A stretch of DNA of 64,000 nt from Salinilacihabitans rarus (GTDB taxonomy: Archaea > Halobacteriota > Halobacteria > Halobacteriales > Natrialbaceae). Each line of letters opens with the position of its first letter. Within the stretch, counting starts at the first letter, position 1. Positions 1 to 8,738 of this stretch are shown here, one piece after another. The stretch is taken from contig NZ_CP100762.1 in assembly GCF_024296665.1 (NCBI RefSeq), positions 1,054,001 through 1,118,000 of the forward strand. Reading direction: 5' to 3'. The notes under the pieces were generated by a model that was given only the letters and a program-made list of their open reading frames with translations, was not told the origin of the DNA and ran no database searches. The position numbers were made by a program, and so were the translations under genes.

Positions 1-1
1 C

Positions 2-811
2 GTCTTCGACGAGGCCCACCACCTCGGCGGCGAGGGCTACCGCGAGATCGCGCGCCTGCTCGCCGCGCCCGCGCGGATGGGACTCACGGCCACGTTCGAG
101 CGGCCCGACGGCGCCCACGAGGTCGTCGAGGAGGTCGTCGGCCCGCTGGCCTGTCGGGTCGACGTGGACGAACTCGCCGGCGACCACCTCGCCGACTACG
201 ACGTGAAGCGACTCGAAGTGACGCTCACCCCGGAGGAACGCGAGGCGTACGACCGCAACCAGGAGGTCTTTACCGACTACCTCGCACGGTCGAACATCCA
301 GCTTCGCAGCGGCTCCGACTACCAAGAACTCGTCAAACGGTCCGGGTCGGATCCGCGAGCGCGCGAGGCATTGCTCGCCAAACAGCGCGCCCGCGAGATC
401 GTCTACGGCAGCGAGGCGAAACTCGACGCGCTCGAAACCATCCTCGAAGAGCACCGCGAGGACCGGATCATCGTCTTCACGGCGTACAACGACCTCGCCT
501 ACGACGTCAGCGAGCGGTTCCTGATCCCGACGATCACCCACCAGACGGGCGCCGCCGAGCGCCGCGAGGTACTCGGGCGGTTCCGCGAGGGGGCCTACTC
601 GCGCGTGGTGACCTCGAACGTCCTCGACGAGGGCGTCGACGTCCCCGACGCGAACGTGGCGGTAGTCCTCTCCGGAAGCGGGAGCGAACGCGAGTTCACC
701 CAGCGACTCGGTCGGATCCTCCGACCGAAAGGCGACGGGCGGCGCGCGCTGCTGTACGAGGTCGTGAGCGGCGACACCGCCGAGGAACGCGTCGCCAGCC
801 GGCGGCGCTGA
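2..811 (+). CDS. xpb: XPB/Rad25-type DNA repair helicase (3' part, truncated by window edge)
   Basis: Superfamily 2 DNA helicase of the XPB/Rad25 type, which unwinds DNA in repair. Only the C-terminal 269 codons are in the window. The first visible residues are the Walker B/DEAH box (VFDEAHHL), followed by motif III (GLTATFERPDG). The second RecA lobe carries the conserved DEGVDVPDANV stretch and motif VI (QRLGRILRPKGDG). The frame is open to base 2, so the start lies outside the window. The next gene downstream encodes the DUF790 nuclease Bax1, the known partner of archaeal XPB, which supports XPB over other SF2 helicases. Identity of the domain is seen directly; the exact orthologue is inferred from this neighbour. 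Confidence 0.88.
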   Translation, partial: VFDEAHHLGGEGYREIARLLAAPARMGLTATFERPDGAHEVVEEVVGPLACRVDVDELAGDHLADYDVKRLEVTLTPEEREAYDRNQEVFTDYLARSNIQLRSGSDYQELVKRSGSDPRAREALLAKQRAREIVYGSEAKLDALETILEEHREDRIIVFTAYNDLAYDVSERFLIPTITHQTGAAERREVLGRFREGAYSRVVTSNVLDEGVDVPDANVAVVLSGSGSEREFTQRLGRILRPKGDGRRALLYEVVSGDTAEERVASRRR

Positions 812-949
812 AACGACGATCGATCCCGGCCGGACGGAACCGGGCGAACGTCCCGAGTCGGTCTGGCGACGGTCGCCGACACGTTCGTCGTGCCCCTCCT
901 GCCGCTCCCGGAGCCGGTGCCGTTCGTCTGAGCGCGCCGTCCGGGTGAC

Positions 950-955
950 TTTTAG
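950..955 (+). promoter_or_regulatory. TATA-like box of bax1
   Basis: TTTTAG lies 26-31 nt upstream of the ATG at 981, the spacing expected for a leaderless haloarchaeal transcript. It suggests bax1 can be transcribed separately from the helicase gene 170 nt upstream. Confidence 0.5.
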
Positions 956-980
956 CGGTTTCGCCCCCACGTCCCGATAG

Positions 981-2528
981 ATGCTGACGAAGGACCTGCT
1001 TCGCGTCTCGCGAGCGGGCGGCGGCTACCGCCCGCGGTTCGCCGGGCGCGAACACCGCCCGCTGGCCGCCCGCGTCGTCGGGACCTTTCAGGGGCACGTC
1101 GGCGAGCCCCGCGGGGCCCTCGACGACGCCCTCGCCGACCTCGAAGCCGACGCAGAGCACTTCAAACTCGTCCGCGGCTTCGCCGCCCTCCTCGAACGCG
1201 ACGCGACCTTCGAGACTCGCTCGCCGGTCGACCCCGAGCGGGCGCGCCGGGCGGCCTTCGAGGCGGCCGAGGCGGTCGGCGTCGTCGGCGCGGACGAGCG
1301 GACCGCGGCGCTCGCTCGGGCGGCCGACCGCCTCGGGGACGGGGTCGACGCCGACGACGTCGAGCGGTCGCTGTACGCCGACCTCGAGGAGCGACGGGTC
1401 CTCGCCGCCGCCGACCCGCGGTGGGACCCCGACGACCTCGTGGCCCAGTACAACCTCTCGCTCGCGCAGACGGCGCTGTTCGACGCGACGGAGGTGCGCG
1501 TTCGCTCGTCGGACCCGAAGGCGCTCGTCTCGGCGGTCAAGCGACTGCGGCTGATGTACGAGATCCGCAAGACGGCCGACGGCCGCGAGGTCGTCGTGAC
1601 GGGGCCGACGCGGCTCTTCCGCGCGACCCGCCGGTACGGCACCCGGTTCGCTCGCCTCCTGCGGACGGTCGCGAAAGCCGACACGTGGCGCCTCGAGGCG
1701 ACCGTCGACGACCGCGGGACCGAGCGGACGCTCGTCCTCACCCACGAGGACTCCGTCCGGGTCCCCGACGCCGACCCGGTCGCCGAGGTCGAGTACGACA
1801 GCGGCGTCGAGGCCGACTTCGCGGCTCGCTTCTCGGGGCTCGGCCTCGACTGGGACCTCGTCCGCGAGCCCGAACCGCTGGCGACGGGCACGCGCGTGAT
1901 GATCCCCGACTTCGCGTTCGACTATCGTCCCGCGGGCGGTCCCCGCGGGGATACCGCCGAAGGAGGGGACGCGGACTTCCGCGTCTACTTCGAGATCATG
2001 GGGTTTTGGACCCCCGAGTACGTCGCGAAGAAGCTCTCGCAACTCGAAGGCCTGGAGGACGTCGACATGCTCGTCGCCGTCGACGAGAGCCTCGGCGTCG
2101 GCGAGGAGATCACCGCACACGACCACCGCGCGATCCCCTACTCGGGGTCGGTGCGGGTGAAAGACGTCGTCGACGTCCTCCGGGAGTACGAGGACGAACT
2201 GGTCGCCGAGAGCGCGGCCGCGCTCCCGGACGAACTGGTCCCCGACGAGGACGTCGTCGCGCTCGCGGACCTCGCGGCCCGCCGCGGGGTCGGCGAGGAC
2301 GCCCTCGCCGCGGTCGCGTTCCCCGACCACGAACTCGTGGGGCGGACGCTGATCCGCCCCGGAACGCTCGCGTCGATCGGCGACGACCTCGACGCCGGGA
2401 TGACGCTCGCGGACGCGGAGGCGGTGCTCGACGATCACGGAGTGAGCGACGCCAGCGCCGCGCTCTCGCGGCTCGGCTACCGCGTCGAGTGGGAGGGACT
2501 CGGCGGCGGCACCCTGCGCGAACGGTGA
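981..2528 (+). CDS. bax1: Bax1, DUF790 family nuclease partner of XPB
   Basis: A 515-residue protein of the DUF790 family. The characterised archaeal member, Bax1, binds XPB and acts as a structure-specific nuclease, giving a helicase-nuclease pair in nucleotide-excision-type repair. The N terminus (MLTKDLLRVSRAGGGYRPRF) is the usual start of the family. The C-terminal half contains a nuclease-like core, with an acidic region around IPDFAFDY and YFEIMGFWTPEYVAKKL, the part where PD-(D/E)XK-like residues are expected. It lies 169 bp downstream of the XPB gene on the same strand and converges on the EF-1alpha gene. Length and start fit the family. The catalytic residues are inferred from the family, not tested here. 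Confidence 0.85.
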   Translation: MLTKDLLRVSRAGGGYRPRFAGREHRPLAARVVGTFQGHVGEPRGALDDALADLEADAEHFKLVRGFAALLERDATFETRSPVDPERARRAAFEAAEAVGVVGADERTAALARAADRLGDGVDADDVERSLYADLEERRVLAAADPRWDPDDLVAQYNLSLAQTALFDATEVRVRSSDPKALVSAVKRLRLMYEIRKTADGREVVVTGPTRLFRATRRYGTRFARLLRTVAKADTWRLEATVDDRGTERTLVLTHEDSVRVPDADPVAEVEYDSGVEADFAARFSGLGLDWDLVREPEPLATGTRVMIPDFAFDYRPAGGPRGDTAEGGDADFRVYFEIMGFWTPEYVAKKLSQLEGLEDVDMLVAVDESLGVGEEITAHDHRAIPYSGSVRVKDVVDVLREYEDELVAESAAALPDELVPDEDVVALADLAARRGVGEDALAAVAFPDHELVGRTLIRPGTLASIGDDLDAGMTLADAEAVLDDHGVSDASAALSRLGYRVEWEGLGGGTLRER

Positions 2529-2540
2529 CCGCGGCCGCCG

Positions 2541-3806
2541 TCAGCGTTCGTTGACGTCGAGGACCCGGCCCGCGGCCACCGTCTGGCCCATGTCGCGGAT
2601 GGCGAAGCTCCCGAGTTCGGGGATCTCGCTCGACGGTTCGATCGACAGCGGCTTCTGGGGACGGACCGTCACGACGGCCGCGTCGCCGGCCTGAACGAAG
2701 TCCGGTTCCTCCTCTTTCACCTCGCCGCTCGCGGGGTCGATCTTCTGGTCGAGCGACTCGATCGTACAGGCGACCTGCGCCGTGTGGGCGTGGAAGACCG
2801 GCGTGTAGCCCGCGGTGATCACGCTGGGGTGTTGCATGACGACGATCTGGGCCTGGAACGTCTCGGCGACGGTCGGCGGAGCGTCGGCGGGGCCACAGAC
2901 GTCACCGCGGCGGATGTCGTTCTTGCCGATGCCGCGGACGTTGAACCCGACGTTGTCGCCCGGTTCCGCCTGCGGGATCTCCTCGTGGTGCATCTCGATC
3001 GTCTTGACCTCGCCGCCGACGTCGCTGGGCTGGAAGGAGACGTCGTCGCCGGTCTCCATGACGCCGGTCTCGACGCGGCCGACGGGGACGGTGCCGATGC
3101 CGGAGATGGTGTAGACGTCCTGAATCGGCAGGCGCAGCGGCGCGTCCGTCGGCGGTTCGGGTTGGGGCAGGTCGTTCAGCGACTCGAGGACCGTCGGACC
3201 GTCGTACCACTGCGTGTTGTCGGACGGTGCGGCCACGTTGTCGCCCTCGAAGGCCGACATCGGGACGAACGAGGCGTCCTCGGTCGCAAAGCGGACCTGT
3301 TCGAGCAGCGTCTTCACCTCCTCGACGACCTCCCGGTAGCGGGTCTCCTCGTAGTCGACGAGGTCCATCTTGTTGACCGCGACGATCAGTTCGCCGATGC
3401 CGAGCGTGCGCGCGAGGAAGACGTGTTCGCGCGTCTGGGGCTGGACGCCGTCGTCGGCGGCGACGACGAGCACCGCGTTGTCGGCCTGTGACGCCCCGGT
3501 GATCATGTTCTTCACGAAGTCGCGGTGGCCCGGCGTGTCCACGACCGTGAAGTAGTACTCGTCGGTGTCGAACTCCTGATGGGCGATGTCGATCGTCAGG
3601 CCGCGCTCGCGCTCCTCGGCGAGGTTGTCCATCACGTAGGCGAACTCGAAGCCGCCCTTGCCCTTCTCCTCGGCTTCCTGGCGGTGCTGTTCGATGACGT
3701 GCTCGGGGATGTTGCCCGTCTCGAACAGCAACCGCCCGACCAGCGTGGACTTCCCGTGGTCGACGTGCCCGATGATGGCGAGGTTCTGGTGCGGTTTGGC
3801 GCTCAT
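2541..3806 (-). CDS. tuf: Translation elongation factor EF-1alpha (EF-Tu homologue)
   Basis: GTPase of 421 residues that delivers aminoacyl-tRNA to the ribosome. All GTP-binding motifs are present: G1 GHVDHGKST near residue 13, the GLTIDIAH effector region, G3 DTPGHRDF, G4 NKMD and G5 SAFEGDN. The two C-terminal beta-barrel domains are complete and end in GRVLDVNER. The ATG at 3806 gives the usual [13 protein letters not shown] start; a GTG nine bases upstream is an alternative. G3 reads DTPGHRDF, where I recall DCPGHRDF in typical haloarchaeal proteins. The usual downstream partner rps10 is absent: bax1 converges directly on this gene. This may be a relocated or second copy. Confidence 0.93.
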   Translation of the reverse strand: MSAKPHQNLAIIGHVDHGKSTLVGRLLFETGNIPEHVIEQHRQEAEEKGKGGFEFAYVMDNLAEERERGLTIDIAHQEFDTDEYYFTVVDTPGHRDFVKNMITGASQADNAVLVVAADDGVQPQTREHVFLARTLGIGELIVAVNKMDLVDYEETRYREVVEEVKTLLEQVRFATEDASFVPMSAFEGDNVAAPSDNTQWYDGPTVLESLNDLPQPEPPTDAPLRLPIQDVYTISGIGTVPVGRVETGVMETGDDVSFQPSDVGGEVKTIEMHHEEIPQAEPGDNVGFNVRGIGKNDIRRGDVCGPADAPPTVAETFQAQIVVMQHPSVITAGYTPVFHAHTAQVACTIESLDQKIDPASGEVKEEEPDFVQAGDAAVVTVRPQKPLSIEPSSEIPELGSFAIRDMGQTVAAGRVLDVNER

Positions 3807-3985
3807 CGAAACCACCGGCTAATGGTACGTCATGACACGACAAAGACGTTGAGGTGTGACGGCTCCCTTACACGGCCCGGGGACCGCCCGCTCGGTCGGT
3901 CACGCCGTCGTTACACTTTCCCGGAGTGCCGTTTCACTACATTTGAAATAATCATTAAGAACCTGCCGGGGGTACAAATATTCGT

Positions 3986-5233
3986 ATGGCAACCGCTGGT
4001 TGGCGCGTCGACAGGCGTACCGTTCTGAGGGCGACCGGGGCGGCGGGACTCGCCGGTCTCGCGGGGCTCGCCGCCGGACAGGAGGCCGAGATCACCGTAA
4101 CCGGCGTCTGGACCGGCGGCGAGGAGGAGGACTTCCTCTCCGTCGTCGACCACGTCCAGGAGGAAACCGGCGTCGGGATCACGTACGAACCGCGCGACAC
4201 CGAGGCGATCCTGACGGGGACGCTGACGGACTTCGAGGCGGGGGTCGCGACCGCGGACATCGTCGTGTTCCCCTCGGAGGCGCGCGTCCGCTCGGACGCG
4301 GAACGCGGCCACCTCGAACCGCTCGACGGGGCGTGGGAGCAAGCGGAGTTCGCGATCGAGCCGGATCAGGTCTCGGTCGACGGACAGCCCTACGCCGCCC
4401 CGTTCAAGATGGACCTCAAGCCCGGGTTCTGGTACCGGCAGTCGTTCTTCGACGAGCACGGCCTCGAAGAGCCCGGCGATTACGACGAGTTCCTCGACCT
4501 CCTCGGGGAGATCGACGGAATCGACGGCGTCGAGGCCCCGATCGCGTCGGGCAACGGTCAGGGCTGGCCGCTCAGCGACCTGACCGAGGCGTACATCCTC
4601 CGTCAGGAGGACGGGGCGGACCTCCAGCGAGCGCTGATCGACGGCGAGGCCGAGTTCACCGACGACCGCGTCCGCCGGGCCTTCGCGGAGATCCAGGAAC
4701 TCCACGGGGCCGGGTACTTCAGCGAACTCCGGGACTTCGGGGTCCAGTTCGAGTTCCTCTGGGAGAACCAGATCCCGCTGTACTTCCAGGGCTCGTTCAC
4801 GCCGGCGTTCGAGGCGATCCAGGACCCCGAGGACCTCGGCTTCTTCGGGCTCCCGGGCACCGAGGCCATGGTCGCGAGCGTAAACTGGTTTACCGTCCCG
4901 ACGTACTCGGAGAACGTCGACGCCGCGGTCGCGGCCGCCGAGGCGTTCGCCTCGGCCGACGCCCAGCAGGTCTGGGCCGAACGCGGCGGGTTCATCGCCT
5001 CGAACCTGGACGTCCCCGAGGAGGCCTACCAGCTCGAGGTCATGGCCGACCTCGGGCAAGCCGCCGGAGAGGTGGATCTGGTCCCCGACCTCGACGACGC
5101 GGTCGGGGACCCCTTCCAGTCGGAGTTCTGGTCGGCGCTGACCGGCTTCTGGGCGGAGCCGAGCCAGGACATCGACCCGATCCTCGAGTCGCTCGACGCG
5201 ACGTTACAGGAGACCGTGGCCGAAGATGAGTGA
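3986..5233 (+). CDS. Extracellular solute-binding protein of carbohydrate ABC transporter (Tat-exported)
   Basis: Binding protein of a family-1 (MalE-like) ABC importer, 415 residues. The N terminus has a twin-arginine signal (DRRTVLRATG followed by an Ala/Gly/Leu-rich core ending near LAAGQE) without a lipobox cysteine, so it is probably released or held by other means. The mature part shows the MalE-like pattern: MDLKPGFWYRQSFFDEHGL, then an aromatic- and Glu-rich ligand-binding lobe. TATA-like sequence ending about 25 nt upstream of the ATG suggests a leaderless message. Its stop overlaps the start of the next small gene (ATGA). The matching permeases and ATPase are on the opposite strand just beyond it. 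Substrate cannot be read from the sequence. Confidence 0.85.
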   Translation: MATAGWRVDRRTVLRATGAAGLAGLAGLAAGQEAEITVTGVWTGGEEEDFLSVVDHVQEETGVGITYEPRDTEAILTGTLTDFEAGVATADIVVFPSEARVRSDAERGHLEPLDGAWEQAEFAIEPDQVSVDGQPYAAPFKMDLKPGFWYRQSFFDEHGLEEPGDYDEFLDLLGEIDGIDGVEAPIASGNGQGWPLSDLTEAYILRQEDGADLQRALIDGEAEFTDDRVRRAFAEIQELHGAGYFSELRDFGVQFEFLWENQIPLYFQGSFTPAFEAIQDPEDLGFFGLPGTEAMVASVNWFTVPTYSENVDAAVAAAEAFASADAQQVWAERGGFIASNLDVPEEAYQLEVMADLGQAAGEVDLVPDLDDAVGDPFQSEFWSALTGFWAEPSQDIDPILESLDATLQETVAEDE

Positions 5234-5528
5234 CGCGGCGGGCGTCGAGGAGGGCGAGGGGACCCTCGCCGAGTCCCTCGTGATCGTCGGCCAGGAGCTT
5301 CGCCGCCGGAACGGCAGCGCCGTCGCGATGGACGTCCTGTACCTGTTCACGACGGCGTTCCTCGCGACGCTCGCGATCCGGGGGTTCTGGCCGGCCGTCA
5401 TCGCGGCCCTCCCGCTCGCGACCTTCCTCTACTTCGCGTGGCACTCCTCGCGGCCGTTTTTCGTGACGAACCTCGTCGTGATCGCGGCCACGGCGGCCGC
5501 CACGGAGGCGGGGCTCATGCCGCTGTGA
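5226..5528 (+). CDS. Small membrane protein coupled to the binding protein
   Basis: A 100-residue protein with a short acidic N terminus and two to three hydrophobic segments (roughly residues 35-55, 55-72 and 78-97). It starts inside the stop region of the solute-binding protein gene through an ATGA overlap, so translation is probably coupled. I do not recognise a named family. Its fixed position between the binding protein and the convergent permease genes suggests an accessory role in the same transport system, for example membrane retention of the lipobox-less binding protein. That role is inference only. Confidence 0.65.
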   Translation: MSDAAGVEEGEGTLAESLVIVGQELRRRNGSAVAMDVLYLFTTAFLATLAIRGFWPAVIAALPLATFLYFAWHSSRPFFVTNLVVIAATAAATEAGLMPL

Positions 5529-5552
5529 GCGTCGGCGGGAACTCGCGGGCGG

Positions 5553-6503
5553 TCAGTCCGTGACCGCCGCGACCATCCCGCGCTTGTAGTACCGTTCGAG
5601 CATCACGAACAGGATCACGGGCGCGGCCGTGGTCATCACCGACCCGGCCGCCACGAGCCCCCACTCGATCTGGATGCGCCCTTTCATCAGCGGGAGGACC
5701 TGCGGGGCGAGGTAGAGGTCCGGCGAGCGCATGAACACGAGCGGGAAGAAGAAGGCGTTCCAGACCCAGGTAAACTGGATGACCGCCACGGAGACGAGCG
5801 CCGGCGCCGACAGCGGGAGGATGATCGTCCGGAAGATCTGGTAGCGCGAGGCGCCGTCGATGCGTGCGGCCTCCTCTAGTTCCTCCGGGATCCCGAGGAG
5901 GTAGTTTCGCAGGAACAACACCACCCAGCCCAGCCCCCAGCCGATGTGGACCAGGATCAGGCCCATGTACGCGTCGAACAGCCCGACGTTACGGAGCGTG
6001 TTGTAGTTGCCCATCGCGACCAGTTCGGGCGGCGCGGCCATCACTAACAGTATGAGGAAGAACAGCGCCGTCTTCAGCGGGAACGAAAAGCGAGCGAACG
6101 GGTACGCCGCCATCGCGCCCAGCAACATCACCACCAGCACGGAGGGGACGGTGACGATCAGCGTGTTGAGCAGCGCCCGGCTCATCGGCGCCGTCTGGTA
6201 GGACCACGCCCGACGGTAGTTGTCGAGGGTGAGCGTCACGTTCTCGAGGTGCCACCAGCCGTCGATGATCTCCCCGAGGGGACGTACCGACGCCATGAAC
6301 AGCCCGAGGAAGGGGACGATCCAGATGATCGCCACCGTGATCGCCAGGACGTACTTGAGGAATCGAGGTAACGTGGGGACGGACTCGGAGAGGCGCGTCC
6401 GCCAGTCGGACTCCCTCGCCGGTGCGGTCTCCGGAATCGCGTCCGGGGGGAGGGAGCGCTCGGCGTCCGGTTCGGTCGGTGCGAGGGGGTCGTCGTCGGT
6501 CAT
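5553..6503 (-). CDS. Carbohydrate ABC transporter permease, MalG-like
   Basis: Inner permease subunit of 316 residues with about six membrane segments. The cytoplasmic EAA loop that docks on the ATPase is clear: EELEEAARIDGASRYQIF followed by RTIILPLSAPAL. The Pro/Asp-rich N-terminal tail of some 40 residues is a common haloarchaeal extension. The ATG at 6503 lies two bases after the stop of the upstream permease gene, in a run ATPase - MalF-like - MalG-like. The open frame extends much further upstream, but only as a shadow of the neighbouring gene, so that extension was not used. Confidence 0.88.
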   Translation of the reverse strand: MTDDDPLAPTEPDAERSLPPDAIPETAPARESDWRTRLSESVPTLPRFLKYVLAITVAIIWIVPFLGLFMASVRPLGEIIDGWWHLENVTLTLDNYRRAWSYQTAPMSRALLNTLIVTVPSVLVVMLLGAMAAYPFARFSFPLKTALFFLILLVMAAPPELVAMGNYNTLRNVGLFDAYMGLILVHIGWGLGWVVLFLRNYLLGIPEELEEAARIDGASRYQIFRTIILPLSAPALVSVAVIQFTWVWNAFFFPLVFMRSPDLYLAPQVLPLMKGRIQIEWGLVAAGSVMTTAAPVILFVMLERYYKRGMVAAVTD

Positions 6504-6505
6504 CG

Positions 6506-7465
6506 TTACTCCATGCGTGCGATGTAGAGGGCGAGGGGGGCGACGATCACCAGCTGAACGAGCGCCACCACCATCGCCTTCCCGTAGTCGATCGGCGGTT
6601 CGAACGCGGCCCGGTAGACCTCGATGCCGAGTACCGAGTACGCGTGGTTCGGTCCGCCCGCGGAGCCGCCGGCGGCGTAGACGATGTCGAACACGCGCAG
6701 GACCCAGATGATCCCCATGATGACGACGACGGCGGTCACGGGCTTGACCAGCGGCCAGACGATGTCCCAGAACCGGCGCCACCGGCCGGCGCCGTCGACC
6801 TTCGCCGACTCGATCAGCGAGGGGTCGATCGCCGCCAGCGCCGAACTGTACAGCAGCATGCTGAAGCCGGTCTGGACCCAGATGCCGCCCGCGATCAGGG
6901 CGTAGATCGCCACCTGTGGCGACTGCGTCCAGTTGCGGACGAGGTACTCGCCTCCGAGCACCCGGAGCATCTCGTTGAAGATGCCGGCCTGGGGGTCGTA
7001 GACGAACATGAGGACGAGGCCGATGACGATCGTCGGGACGGTAAAGCCCAGAAAGACCATCGAGCGGAGGATCCGCCGGCCTCTCAGGTCCGCGAACAGC
7101 AACGCCAAGGCGAGTCCCAGCAGGGTGCTCGCGGGGACGTGGAGGACCACCCACAGCAGGTTGTGCGTGAGCGCCCCCATCGGGTATCGCAACTGCTGCA
7201 CGTTCGGCCAGTTGATCACGAGCGGGTCCCTGAACGTCCGAATCCAGTTGTCCAGCCCGGTGAAGGTCTGTATCGAGAAGACGTCCCAGGAGAAGAAGCT
7301 CCCGACGGCCGAGTAGACGATCGGCCCGACCGAGAAGATGCCGAACAGGGTCATCCCCGGCACGAGGAACACCGCCAGCGCCACTGCCTTCTCCCGGTCG
7401 ACGTCGGCGAACAGGCCCGCCTCGCGGTCCGTCTCGAACCGGTCGATGTGGTCGCGTAAGCTCAT
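6506..7465 (-). CDS. Carbohydrate ABC transporter permease, MalF-like
   Basis: Permease subunit of 319 residues with six or so transmembrane helices and a periplasmic-type loop after the first helix. The EAA-type loop reads PSLIESAKVDGAGRWRRFWD followed by IVWPLVKP. The start MSLRDHIDRFETD was chosen because the residues upstream in the same frame are the low-complexity shadow of the ATPase gene. It sits 8 nt after the ATPase stop and 2 nt before the MalG-like start, so the three genes form one operon. Confidence 0.88.
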   Translation of the reverse strand: MSLRDHIDRFETDREAGLFADVDREKAVALAVFLVPGMTLFGIFSVGPIVYSAVGSFFSWDVFSIQTFTGLDNWIRTFRDPLVINWPNVQQLRYPMGALTHNLLWVVLHVPASTLLGLALALLFADLRGRRILRSMVFLGFTVPTIVIGLVLMFVYDPQAGIFNEMLRVLGGEYLVRNWTQSPQVAIYALIAGGIWVQTGFSMLLYSSALAAIDPSLIESAKVDGAGRWRRFWDIVWPLVKPVTAVVVIMGIIWVLRVFDIVYAAGGSAGGPNHAYSVLGIEVYRAAFEPPIDYGKAMVVALVQLVIVAPLALYIARME

Positions 7466-7473
7466 GGCTCCAC

Positions 7474-8613
7474 TCAGGCGATCAGGTGCCCGTCCTCGTC
7501 GTACAGGTAGGCGTCGTCGTCGTCGAACGTCAGGTAGACGCGGTCGTCCCGCTTGACGTCCGCGTCGCCGACCTTCGCGTTGACGAGCTGGTCGTTCACG
7601 ACGACGTTGACGATGGTGTACTCGCCGAGGGGTTCGACGGTGTCGACGCTCCCCTCGATGGCGTTCCCGCCGGGCGGCGGCTCGGTCGCCACCGAGAGGT
7701 CCTCCGGGCGGACGCCCAGCGAGATCGACGCCCCGACGTCGGCCTCGACGGTCTCGACCGCGGCCTCCTCGCGGCCGGTCGTCCGCACGGCGGCCCCCTC
7801 GCGGCCGGCCCCGGCGACGCCCGCGAGGTCGACGGTCCCCGCCTCGCCGAGGTCGATCGCGCCGTCGCGGCGGGTCCCGCGTAGCAGGTTCATCGGCGGC
7901 GAGCCGACGAACCGGGCGACCCACTCCGTCCGCGGGCGCTCGTACAGTTCCGCCGGCGGCGCGAGTTGCCGGATCGTCCCCCGGTTCATCACCGCGACCC
8001 GGTCGGCCATGCTCATCGCCTCCTCCTGGTTGTGGGTGACGTAGATCGTCGTGATGCCGAGTTCGTCCTGCAGCCGTTTCAGCTCGCCTCGCATCTCCTG
8101 GCGGAGCTTCGCGTCGAGGTTCGAGAGCGGTTCGTCCATCAGGAACACCACCGGGTCGCGGACGATCGCGCGCGCGAGCGCCACCCGCTGGCGCTGACCG
8201 CCGCTCAGTTCGGCCGGCGGCTTGTCGACCTGATCCTCGATGTGCAACAGTTCGATGGCCTCCGCGATCTTCCGGTCGCGCTCGTCGGGCGGCATCCCGC
8301 GGACCTTCAGCGGGTAAGCGATGTTCTCGCGGACGCTCATGTGCGGGTAGAGCGCGTAGTTCTGGAACACCATCGCCACGTTCCGGGTGCTCGGCGACAG
8401 CCCGTCGACCCGCTCGTCGTCGAAGTAGATCTCGCCCTCCGAGGGCGTCTCGAGGCCCGCGATCAGCCGCAGCGCCGTCGTCTTCCCACAGCCCGACGGC
8501 CCCAGCAGGGAGAGGAACTCCCCGTCCTCGACCTCGAGGTCGATACGGTAGTTCGCGACGGTCTCGCCCCCGTCGAAGTACTTGCTGACGCCCCGCATCG
8601 AAATCTGGGCCAT
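7474..8613 (-). CDS. ABC transporter ATP-binding protein, UgpC/MsmK/MalK type
   Basis: ATPase of 379 residues that powers the carbohydrate importer. Motifs in order: Walker A GPSGCGKTT near residue 39, Q-loop FQNYALYPHM, signature LSGGQRQRVALARA, Walker B VVFLMDEPLSNLDA, and H-loop VTHNQEEAM. The C-terminal part (from about residue 235) is a TOBE/MalK-type regulatory domain with an inserted low-complexity stretch, ending in YLTFDDDDAYLYDEDG. First gene of the minus-strand operon, with its own TATA-like box and a palindromic site upstream. Confidence 0.92.
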   Translation of the reverse strand: MAQISMRGVSKYFDGGETVANYRIDLEVEDGEFLSLLGPSGCGKTTALRLIAGLETPSEGEIYFDDERVDGLSPSTRNVAMVFQNYALYPHMSVRENIAYPLKVRGMPPDERDRKIAEAIELLHIEDQVDKPPAELSGGQRQRVALARAIVRDPVVFLMDEPLSNLDAKLRQEMRGELKRLQDELGITTIYVTHNQEEAMSMADRVAVMNRGTIRQLAPPAELYERPRTEWVARFVGSPPMNLLRGTRRDGAIDLGEAGTVDLAGVAGAGREGAAVRTTGREEAAVETVEADVGASISLGVRPEDLSVATEPPPGGNAIEGSVDTVEPLGEYTIVNVVVNDQLVNAKVGDADVKRDDRVYLTFDDDDAYLYDEDGHLIA

Positions 8614-8640
8614 TTACACTAGATATGGCCGTTTTACACC

Positions 8641-8676
8641 ATTAATCTCACCACTTCGAGAGTTATTTTGATAACT
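8641..8676 (-). promoter_or_regulatory. Promoter and inverted repeat upstream of the sugar ABC operon
   Basis: ATTAAT at 8641-8646 is 28-33 nt upstream of the ATPase ATG and is the probable TATA box of a leaderless message. Just upstream, AGTTAT at 8661-8666 and ATAACT at 8671-8676 form a perfect inverted repeat with a TTTG spacer. Its place next to the BRE/TATA region fits a regulator binding site. Confidence 0.5.
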
Positions 8677-8738
8677 GAAGGCAGAATATATATTCGAGGC
8701 TGACGGTCGTCGATCCGGGACAAGACGGCCGTCGCCGC

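Noticed and set aside
696-2438. 580-codon open frame on the minus strand opposite bax1
   Set aside because: Arg/Val/Asp-rich shadow typical of GC-rich DNA; the plus-strand frame encodes a recognisable family.
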